Position numbers and translations under genes: made by a program | Notes under the pieces: model-generated | The model's database searches: none | What the model was told of the DNA's origin: nothing | The model's input: the letters and a program-made list of their open reading frames with translations, nothing else | Assembly (NCBI GenBank): GCA_020025135.1 | Contig: JAHHSQ010000009.1 | Location: 1-45,701, forward strand | Direction: 5' to 3' | From: Pectinatus sp. | GTDB taxonomy: Bacteria > Bacillota > Negativicutes > Selenomonadales > Selenomonadaceae | DNA: 45,701 nt | Part shown: positions 26,069 through 33,114 of the stretch, in pieces | How positions within the stretch are numbered: position 1 is the first letter of the stretch | How the letters are laid out: each line of letters starts with the position of its first letter

Positions 26069-27136
26069 TCATTTCATACTTACCTCTTCTAGGCGTGGAT
26101 TAGGAGTATACCTCCGCCCAGCCTTCGCCACTTCTTGACCATTTACGCGCACGATATCTGCCGTAAAATCAACTTGTCCCGCGGTAAAAATACTACTTCC
26201 CACGGCATAGACATCTACCGGCACTTTTTCGGCCTCAAACTGACGAATACGTTCCGCATTAAATCCACCGGAAACGATAATTTTTACCCAAGGAAATCCT
26301 GCCTCATCTAGTTCATGACGCAATTTTTTGACAAGAACAGGATTAACTCCAGTCGGATTGAAATGCCCCATTTCCGACCAGAGAGATTTATCTACCATTC
26401 TTTCCGAGGTATCAAGGCGCACTCCCTTTAATTTCTTGCCCAGTGCCCGTGCTACGCGTAAACTTGTGCCAATGCAATCATTGTCAAAATCAACTAAAGC
26501 CACAGTCCCAATTTGGGGGTCTATGTGACGAGCGAAAGCCTCTGTGGCCGCTACTGTATCACCACCAAAGGCAGCTATTAAAGCGTGTGGTATCGTTCCT
26601 GCTAATGGCAAAGAAGATTTCCATAAGCTGGCATTAGCTGCCGTTGAAACATTGCTCATACCACCAATATGAGCAGCATAGCCATCTCTAGCTTGCGTTT
26701 CATAGAGGTCAAATCTAGATGGAAAAAACAAAACAGGCTTTTCTCCCGCCGCTATCACAACGCGCCGACTATTGGTCGCAATCTTGGTTTGTCTGGACAA
26801 AATTCCCAAATAGACCGTTTCCAAATGAATAAAATCGGCCAAATTTCCTTCTATAAACATCACGGTTTCCCAAGGTGCTATACTATCACCATCGTGTAAA
26901 GCCTGCACACGCAATTTCTCTGGTTCTAAAGAACACTGATAAAGGAGCGCTAAAACCTCATCAATACCACACAAAATAGCGTTATTACGCTGAAATATCT
27001 GCATAGTTACATGTACATTCATCTGTTCCTTGGCCAATATTTTCTGCGAACGCATAAAATACACATCGCTATAAAAACCTTTTTTTATTTCCTCAACGGG
27101 AAAAACAAATGATTCTGGTGCCAACCTCTTTTTCAT
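26069..27136 (-). CDS. Nicotinate phosphoribosyltransferase family protein
   Basis: About 355 residues, type II phosphoribosyltransferase fold. Typical segments: EIKKGFYSDVYFMRS near the N-terminus, DLYETQARDGYAAHIGGMSNVSTAA, VALVDFDNDCIGTSLRVARAL, GVRLDTSERM and IIVSGGFNAERIRQFE (phosphate-binding glycine loop). It should make nicotinate mononucleotide in NAD salvage; quinolinate phosphoribosyltransferase is a related alternative but is usually shorter (about 280). Start uncertain: ATG 27136 has no good Shine-Dalgarno, while AGGAGG lies 27 nt upstream in front of an in-frame ATT, and a TTG at 27190 is also in frame. Confidence 0.88.
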   Translation of the reverse strand: MKKRLAPESFVFPVEEIKKGFYSDVYFMRSQKILAKEQMNVHVTMQIFQRNNAILCGIDEVLALLYQCSLEPEKLRVQALHDGDSIAPWETVMFIEGNLADFIHLETVYLGILSRQTKIATNSRRVVIAAGEKPVLFFPSRFDLYETQARDGYAAHIGGMSNVSTAANASLWKSSLPLAGTIPHALIAAFGGDTVAATEAFARHIDPQIGTVALVDFDNDCIGTSLRVARALGKKLKGVRLDTSERMVDKSLWSEMGHFNPTGVNPVLVKKLRHELDEAGFPWVKIIVSGGFNAERIRQFEAEKVPVDVYAVGSSIFTAGQVDFTADIVRVNGQEVAKAGRRYTPNPRLEEVSMK

Positions 27137-27255
27137 CAAAATGGGCAGGAGAATGCCCTCTTCCCTCCTTTTATTTTTCAATATTGACAAAATATGATAA
27201 TAAGCTAGGGCGAAAACTAGCTTACCCTACAAAACTTGTTTGTGATACTGGAAAA

Positions 27256-27282
27256 GCGGCGTCAAAAGACGCCGCCTTTTTT
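27256..27282. terminator. Terminator downstream of serS
   Basis: Stem GCGGCGTC/GACGCCGC with an AAAA loop. A six-T tail follows on the plus strand and TTTTCC on the minus strand. It lies 6 nt after the serS stop, so it ends the serS transcript despite the weaker minus-strand tail. Confidence 0.8.
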
Positions 27283-28549
27283 ATTTTATGATATCAGTTC
27301 CCATGTATGGGCGCAAAACTTTCGGTACAATCACAGAACCATCTTCCTGTTGATAGTTTTCCAAAATAGCAGCCACTGTACGGCCAACTGCCAAACCAGA
27401 GCCGTTCAATGTGTGTACATATTCTGGTTTTGCTTTGGCATCGCGTTTAAAGCGGATATTAGCGCGACGAGCCTGATAATCTTCGACATTGGAGCAAGAG
27501 GAAATTTCTCTGTACATATTGGCACTTGGCAACCAAACTTCTATGTCATAGGTCTTAGCCGCAGTAAAACCAATATCGCCGCTACATAGGGTCACTACCC
27601 TATATGGTAATTCCAAAAGTTCCAAAATATGCGAAGCATCTCGTACCATCTTTTCTAATTCTGCATAAGAATCTTCTGGTTTTACAAATTTTATCAATTC
27701 GACCTTATTGAATTGATGCTGTCTAATCAAACCGCGTGTATCTCGTCCAGCTGAACCAGCTTCCTTACGGAAGCATGCGGTATAGGCACAATAATATTCT
27801 GGCAATTTTTTACCGTCCAATACTTCGTCGCGGTGATAGTTCGTGGTAGGAACTTCTGCCGTCGGTACCAAATAGAGTTCTGCGCCGTCAATTTTAAACA
27901 TATCTTCCGCAAATTTTGGCAACTGTCCGGTACCAATCATACTATCTCTGTTGACAATATAAGGCGCCAAGATTTCCGTATAACCATGTTCATTAGAATG
28001 AGTGTCCATCATAAAGGAAATGAGTGAACGCTCCAAACGAGCGCCCAATCCCTTATAGAAAGTAAAACGAGATTTCGCTACTTTTGCCGCTCTTTCTGCA
28101 TCCAATATATCCAATTTGGAAGCAATATCCCAATGTGGCAAAGGCGTAAAGGTAAATTCAGGAGCTTTTCCCCAACGGCGCACTTCTGGATTATCGCTGT
28201 CATCTTTGCCGACAGGGACAGATTCATGGAGCATATTCGGAATATGAAGTAGGATATCGCGCAATTTTGCTTCAATATCTTCCAGCTCTTTATCCAAGGC
28301 ACTGATTTCATCGCCAACTTGACGCATGCTCTTGATTAAATCGGTCGCATCTTCGCCATTTTTCTTCATCTTACTGATTTCTTTGGAAACACTATTTCTC
28401 CTGTTCTTCAATGCTTCCGTCTTGCCGATGACCTCTCTTCTGGCCGTTTCCAATTCTTTAAACTCGGTAAGGTCTAAAGAATTGTGTCTCTTCTGCAACA
28501 TTTTTGTAACTTTTTCCGTATTATCTCGCACAAATTTTATATCGAGCAT
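27281..28549 (-). CDS. serS: Seryl-tRNA synthetase
   Basis: Class II synthetase, 422 residues. The N-terminal coiled-coil arm (residues 30-105) holds the long tRNA variable arm. Motif 2 is CFRKEAGSAGRDTRGLIRQHQFNKVE with TAEVPTTNYHRDEVL before it; motif 3 region is ISSCSNVEDYQARRANIRF...NGSGLAVGRTVAAILENYQ. ATG 28549 follows GGTAGGAA. The gene lies 48 nt after the PBP gene, with no room for a T-box leader. Confidence 0.97.
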   Translation of the reverse strand: MLDIKFVRDNTEKVTKMLQKRHNSLDLTEFKELETARREVIGKTEALKNRRNSVSKEISKMKKNGEDATDLIKSMRQVGDEISALDKELEDIEAKLRDILLHIPNMLHESVPVGKDDSDNPEVRRWGKAPEFTFTPLPHWDIASKLDILDAERAAKVAKSRFTFYKGLGARLERSLISFMMDTHSNEHGYTEILAPYIVNRDSMIGTGQLPKFAEDMFKIDGAELYLVPTAEVPTTNYHRDEVLDGKKLPEYYCAYTACFRKEAGSAGRDTRGLIRQHQFNKVELIKFVKPEDSYAELEKMVRDASHILELLELPYRVVTLCSGDIGFTAAKTYDIEVWLPSANMYREISSCSNVEDYQARRANIRFKRDAKAKPEYVHTLNGSGLAVGRTVAAILENYQQEDGSVIVPKVLRPYMGTDIIK

Positions 28550-28597
28550 TATTTCCTACCTGCCTTTTTATTGCTTAATATTACTATTCTAACACAA

Positions 28598-30601
28598 TTA
28601 TGGAGAGAAATGCACCTCTATTTTCATGCCAGGAGGGGCAATCGAGTTATAAGCTGGATTTTGTTCCGTACAAATACCACTTCCTATAACGTTAATATCT
28701 AAGCCAGCCTTCACCAATATTTCCGTAGCTTGGCGAATTGTTTTGCCCAAAACTTTTGGAACAACAACCATTCCAGGTGGAACATTTTTCGGATAAGGGG
28801 TCGCTGGTACGGGCACCGCTTTGGTTACATTAGGGGCAGTTCCCAAGTCTTCCACCACCGGTACAGATGGAGCAATGTGCAAATAGCGGAACACTTTGGA
28901 GAATATCTCTTTGGCTATCGGTGCAGCGACCTGTCCACCATAGTAACTACCTTTATGTGGGTCATCAACTACGACCAAGACTACCACTCGTGGGTCTTCC
29001 GTCGGCGCAAAACCACAGAAAGAAGCAACGTATTTTCCAGGCATATAACCACCATGCACCATGTCTACTTTCTGAGCCGTACCAGTTTTACCAGCAATAT
29101 GATAACCAGCTACGGCCGCCTTCTGGCCGCTACCAGAGGAAACGACTTTCTCTAGCAACATAGTCAATGTCTTATCTGTACTGCTATCTATGCAACGATG
29201 AATTTCTTGCGGTTCAATGCGTTTATATAAACTGCCATCGTGATTATAGATGGAGCGGACAATACGCGGTTTCAAAAGCACACCATCATTGGCAATAGCT
29301 GCCATCGCCGTAATCATCTGCAAAGGCGTAACGGCAATCCCTTGCCCAATAGATGTTACGGCCACATCTGGCGCGGTCATATCTTTCGGGTCAAACAAAA
29401 TACCACGTTCTTCTCCCGGCAAATCTATGCCAGTAACACGGCCAAAGCCAAATTTTTTGGCATAATCAATTAAAGTTGGTCCGCCTAATTTCATGCCAAT
29501 ATAGACAAAGCCTGTATTCAACGATTCGCGGACGATATCCGTAAAGGTTACTGTACCAAAACTTTCGCCATTCCAGTTTTGAATATGTCTATCAGCAACA
29601 TTGATAACACCAGGGTCAACAAAGGTATCATTAGGCGCAATTATTTTCTTTTGCAAAGCGGCCGCAGCTACGACTGCCTTAAAAGTAGAACCTGGTTCAT
29701 ATACATAAGATATACAACGATTTTTCCATGCTGTAGGCTTGTATTTCCAAAAAGCATTGGGATTATAACTGGGACGACAGGCCATCGCTAAAACTTCTCC
29801 CGTCTTTGGGTCCATGACAATGGCCAAAGCATTAGCCGGTTGATAATCCACCATTGCTTTATCTAATGCCTGCTCGGTAATAAATTGAATCGTGCTATCT
29901 ATTGTCAAAACGACATTTTTGCAATGGTCTGGACTAGCACTGGTAGTGTGCAAAATAGAATCTAAAATAGGGCGATTATGCATATCTGTAGAGAGATAAT
30001 TCCTAATCACATTGCCTTTTAAGACGTCATTTAAGGATTGTTCCACACCATCTAATCCCTCGTGGTCAGTACCGACAAAACCGATGACATTAGCTGATAA
30101 TTCATTGTTGGGGTAGTAGCGTTTGCTTTCTTTACGCATTCCTAAACAATTATAATAGTGTTTTTGCTTGATAAGATTTTCTACCGCTTTGGTCTGTTCT
30201 GGAGTCATCTCACGCTTGAGCCAAACAAAACCTCCCCCTAGACCGATTTTGTCCACAATTTCTTGCGCAGGCATCTGCAAAATAGGTGCTAATTGCGCTG
30301 CTAAATCTTTCGGTTTTTGTACATGACTAGGGTCTACATACAGAGATTTCGTCATCACGCTGATAGCCATGGTCCGGTGGTTGCGGTCGTAAATTATACC
30401 ACGTGGCAAATATTCAGCGACCTGTTCTCTGACTTGATATTGACTCCTCTTTTTCATTTCTTGGCCCAGAACGGTTTCTACCCAGATATAGCGACCAAGA
30501 ATAACTAAAAAAAGCGCGAAAAAAATAAGCATGATCTTCATCATTCTCAACTGCATATTTTTCCCATATTGAGAAGCCATATTTCTTTTGCGAACTCGCA
30601 A
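28598..30601 (-). CDS. SpoVD/FtsI-type penicillin-binding protein 2 with PASTA domain
   Basis: Class B transpeptidase, about 667 residues. One N-terminal membrane anchor (MMKIMLIFFALFLVILGRY), a dimerisation domain, then the transpeptidase with the SxxK nucleophile in YEPGSTFKAV, SxN in RESLNTGF and KTG in IAGKTGTAQK. One C-terminal PASTA repeat starts at VVVPKVLGKTIRQA. It may serve division (FtsI) or spore cortex (SpoVD); the PASTA tail is typical of both in Firmicutes. TTG 30601 has AAAGGTGG upstream; starts at 30643 and 30580 (ATG) are alternatives. Confidence 0.93.
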   Translation of the reverse strand: MRVRKRNMASQYGKNMQLRMMKIMLIFFALFLVILGRYIWVETVLGQEMKKRSQYQVREQVAEYLPRGIIYDRNHRTMAISVMTKSLYVDPSHVQKPKDLAAQLAPILQMPAQEIVDKIGLGGGFVWLKREMTPEQTKAVENLIKQKHYYNCLGMRKESKRYYPNNELSANVIGFVGTDHEGLDGVEQSLNDVLKGNVIRNYLSTDMHNRPILDSILHTTSASPDHCKNVVLTIDSTIQFITEQALDKAMVDYQPANALAIVMDPKTGEVLAMACRPSYNPNAFWKYKPTAWKNRCISYVYEPGSTFKAVVAAAALQKKIIAPNDTFVDPGVINVADRHIQNWNGESFGTVTFTDIVRESLNTGFVYIGMKLGGPTLIDYAKKFGFGRVTGIDLPGEERGILFDPKDMTAPDVAVTSIGQGIAVTPLQMITAMAAIANDGVLLKPRIVRSIYNHDGSLYKRIEPQEIHRCIDSSTDKTLTMLLEKVVSSGSGQKAAVAGYHIAGKTGTAQKVDMVHGGYMPGKYVASFCGFAPTEDPRVVVLVVVDDPHKGSYYGGQVAAPIAKEIFSKVFRYLHIAPSVPVVEDLGTAPNVTKAVPVPATPYPKNVPPGMVVVPKVLGKTIRQATEILVKAGLDINVIGSGICTEQNPAYNSIAPPGMKIEVHFSP

Positions 30602-30688
30602 TCTAGCACCCACCTTTATCCAATGCGCATCTCTTTCGCACATCTCATCTTACTTTAGCAAGAAAATTCTCCACACTCTACCATCCCG

Positions 30689-31432
30689 TTAATGAAAAAG
30701 ATGTGCTGTTCTCTGCCCTGGCAGAAACACAAACATTTCTGGAATTGGTATCGGATACTTTTCCCGCATCGGCTTAAAGCGCCATTTATAAATGGTGCCC
30801 AAAACAATATTATCAATCTTCTCATTACCTGACGATTTGCTGACATCAGCACGCTTTACCAGTCCATCTTTTTCCACCATATAGGTAATTTCTACTTCCA
30901 TCCTTTGTTTAGGCAGAGGGATATTTTCTGGTAAAACAGGCCTTTTATTACTCTTAAAAGGTACTGGTTGTTCAAGGCGATGCCCTTCAGAAAAGTACTG
31001 TGCTAAATTAACATCTTTTAGAGAAGGCATCTTGTATCGTTGGGGAACAGTATCTACCTCGTCATCGTCTACACTATTTTCCTGCGCTTCTGGCAGCGCC
31101 GAAGTTGCCTTGGTTGTCGACGACTTTGCTGGCATTACTGCCACTTTAGATGAACTGCTTCCCTTCGCTGGAACAATCACTTTAGACTGCGATACTACGC
31201 TTTTAGATTTTTGCCCTGCCATAGGAGTTGCTTTAATGGCAGAAGGAGCAACAGCCACCGTTACATTTCTTTGTACAGTTTTCTGCGTCATCACTGGCAC
31301 AACAAATTTCTTTTCTGGTAAATTCGCTTCCCGAGCGCCCCCCATAATCATTACCTGTAAAAAACAAATAAAAATTACTTGTATAACAACAGCTAACACA
31401 ATACTGACTATCCAGCGCCATTTATCACTCAT
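30689..31432 (-). CDS. TonB-like energy transducer
   Basis: 247 residues: an N-terminal membrane anchor (about 6-31), a long Ser/Thr/Lys/Pro-rich periplasmic linker (40-150), then a TonB C-terminal domain recognised from PKQRMEVEITYMVEKDGLVKRADVSKSSGNEKID and YKWRFKPMREKYPIP. It implies an outer membrane. No exbB/exbD or TonB receptor is in the window. The linker is less Pro-rich than classic TonB, and a TonB-domain envelope protein of other role is possible. ATG 31432 preferred over GTG 31450. Confidence 0.8.
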   Translation of the reverse strand: MSDKWRWIVSIVLAVVIQVIFICFLQVMIMGGAREANLPEKKFVVPVMTQKTVQRNVTVAVAPSAIKATPMAGQKSKSVVSQSKVIVPAKGSSSSKVAVMPAKSSTTKATSALPEAQENSVDDDEVDTVPQRYKMPSLKDVNLAQYFSEGHRLEQPVPFKSNKRPVLPENIPLPKQRMEVEITYMVEKDGLVKRADVSKSSGNEKIDNIVLGTIYKWRFKPMREKYPIPIPEMFVFLPGQRTAHLFH

Positions 31433-31535
31433 ATAAAATGTATTTCTCACTTTATTTAACCGTTTTTCGTCAATTTTTAGTTAGAATAAATCTACCGCTC
31501 TTTTCCCTATATAAATGGATAAAGATATAAACAGA

Positions 31536-31654
31536 TTGACATACTCCCCACGGCTAAAGCTGGGGGATTCTGGGATATTAGCGAACCTCGCCTACTGAAA
31601 TAGCAGGTCTTACGAGTTCTCTCCACAATGGACAATGCCCTGCCCATTTTTATT
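31536..31654 (-). ncRNA. TnpB-associated reRNA / IS200/IS605 right end (copy 3)
   Basis: Directly downstream of the tnpB remnant stop. On the minus strand it carries the GGGCAGGGCATTGTCC block, the GACCTGC...GCGAGG region and a right-end hairpin (CCCCCAGC/GCCGTGGGG with AAAG inside) ending in TCAA. For TnpB systems the guide scaffold maps here and the sequence just past TCAA is the guide, which would begin TCTGTTTATATC. Expression is inferred. Confidence 0.7.
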
Positions 31655-32115
31655 TTATGCGAAGAATAGTCTTGTTCCTTCGCGTTCAATATTTATCGAA
31701 GCATTTCTGTCCCTATTGTGCGTATGACCACACTGAGGACAAGTCCACTCTCTGATTTTTAGATTTTTGGTTTCAGTGTTCTGATACCCACAATCCGAAC
31801 ATAGCTGACTTGATGGATAGAACCTGTCTATCTCTACGACAGATGCACCTGTTCTATATGCCATGTATTTTAGCTTGTTCACGAAATCGGCAAAGCCAAA
31901 ATCGGATATTTTTCTGCCAAATCGTTTCTGCATAGCCTTTAGATTCAAGTCCTCAAGGCATATCAGAGCATATTCGGCAACTAGTCTGTGGGCTAATTGC
32001 CAATGGAAGTTATCTCGCTGATTTGCTACTCTTTTATGCAGTCTTGCCAAGGCAATCCTTGCTTTCTTGCGATTGTTAGAGCCTTTAACCTTACGGTTAC
32101 GGCACTTGTGGTAAC
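31655..32115 (-). pseudogene. tnpB: tnpB remnant (5'-truncated)
   Basis: About 153 residues of a normally 370-400-residue RNA-guided nuclease. It retains the RuvC II Glu in ICLEDLNLKAM, the four-Cys zinc finger CSDCG...CPQCG and the RuvC III segment HTHNRDRNASINIE. The whole N-terminal half, including the RuvC I Asp, is missing. The open frame continues upstream to 32155 only by reading the ArnE-like gene end in another frame, so that part is not TnpB. It cannot be an active nuclease. Confidence 0.9.
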
Positions 32116-32121
32116 GACCAC

Positions 32122-32484
32122 TTAAGAACGATACAAAACAAAAACGCCTAAACAAATCAAGGCTATACCACCGACCTTATAGATGGACATACTCTCTCCA
32201 AAATAGAAATACCCAACTAAGGCCGCTACGATATAACCAATACTCAAAAACGGATAGGCATAACTGACCTCCACACGGGACAACACCATCAACCAGACCA
32301 AAAAGCTCAGGCCGTAGCACATCAAACCGCAATAAACATATACGTTGGTGATAATTTTAACCAACATATGCATGATACCAGCATAGGATATGGCCACAGA
32401 ACCAACTAGAGACATTCCTTTTTTTAATACCAGTTGTGCGACGGCATTTAAAAGCACGCCAATTAAAATCAATACAAAATTCAC
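32122..32484 (-). CDS. Small EamA/SMR-type transporter, ArnE-like
   Basis: 120 residues, four membrane segments. The pattern N-x-A-x-Q-L-x-L-K-K near the start and SYAYPFLSIGYIVAAL followed by GGIALICLGVFVL resemble ArnE/ArnF, the halves of the undecaprenyl-phosphate-Ara4N flippase, as well as generic SMR exporters. The arn operon 3.6 kb away on the other strand lacks arnE/arnF, which supports a flippase role but does not prove it. GTG 32484 follows GGGGTGAAG. The stop lies at the break point of the tnpB remnant, so its last residues may be altered. Confidence 0.75.
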   Translation of the reverse strand: MNFVLILIGVLLNAVAQLVLKKGMSLVGSVAISYAGIMHMLVKIITNVYVYCGLMCYGLSFLVWLMVLSRVEVSYAYPFLSIGYIVAALVGYFYFGESMSIYKVGGIALICLGVFVLYRS

Positions 32485-32503
32485 ATCTTCACCCCGTAAA
32501 TAA

Positions 32504-32965
32504 TTAAAAACCGATATATATTCGCGCTAATATCGCTACAATTAAAAGACCAACAACAAAAATGTATTCTCCCACCGAAGTAACCCGAAAGAGGTGTAGA
32601 CCAATTTTTTTCTTGCGCGATAATAATGGCACTTTTCCACAGACGGCATCTTCTAAAATGTGCAAAAGTGCACCGAGCAAAACAAACACGCCTAAGTGCA
32701 AGGGAAACGTATATTCAGTCGGCAAATACTGCTTATGCAATATCAATAAAATAATGGCCATCGGGAAAAGATAAATCACCGGCCAATGGGTAATAGTGCG
32801 ATGTTTTTTCCGCCATTGCCAATACGCTTTCTTTTCCTTGGGCGGTCTTCCTTCAATTTTATCTGGTAAAACACTCCCCGCCATACTGCTAACTGCCGAC
32901 AAGGGGTCTAAAGTTGCTAAATATACGAGAGTGCCAGTCACTACAATATGATTAATCCATTTCAT
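32504..32965 (-). CDS. YdjM-like membrane-bound metal-dependent hydrolase family protein
   Basis: 153 residues of the YdjM/DUF457 family. Conserved polar motifs DPLSAVSSMAGSVLPD, RKKHRTITHWP and LGALLHILEDAV supply His and Asp residues likely to bind metal; membrane segments alternate with these. Some homologues respond to DNA damage; the substrate is not known. ATG 32965 follows AGGGAAAAAAG. It sits 19 nt before the ArnE-like gene, so the two are probably co-transcribed. Confidence 0.85.
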   Translation of the reverse strand: MKWINHIVVTGTLVYLATLDPLSAVSSMAGSVLPDKIEGRPPKEKKAYWQWRKKHRTITHWPVIYLFPMAIILLILHKQYLPTEYTFPLHLGVFVLLGALLHILEDAVCGKVPLLSRKKKIGLHLFRVTSVGEYIFVVGLLIVAILARIYIGF

Positions 32966-33060
32966 CTTTTTTCCCTTATATCTTATCACAAATTTATCTG
33001 AAAAACTTATTATTGAGAATTTTAAGCAAAAAAACTAAAGTATGCAAGTATTTTTCAGCA

Positions 33061-33097
33061 ATAAAAAAAGAAGTCCCCCATTAAGAGAGGACCTCTT
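33061..33097 (-). terminator. Terminator of the OPT transporter gene
   Basis: Minus-strand stem AAGAGGTCC/GGACTTCTT (one G.U) followed by seven T, 18 nt after the OPT stop. Confidence 0.88.
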
Positions 33098-33114
33098 GCA
33101 AAAATATTTACTAC

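Noticed and set aside
28550..28597. T-box leader for serS
   Set aside because: Only 48 nt separate serS from the upstream PBP gene and no T-box string is present.
31655..32155. A complete 166-residue transposase
   Set aside because: The first dozen residues come from the ArnE-like gene read in another frame, and the RuvC I half is missing; it is a remnant.
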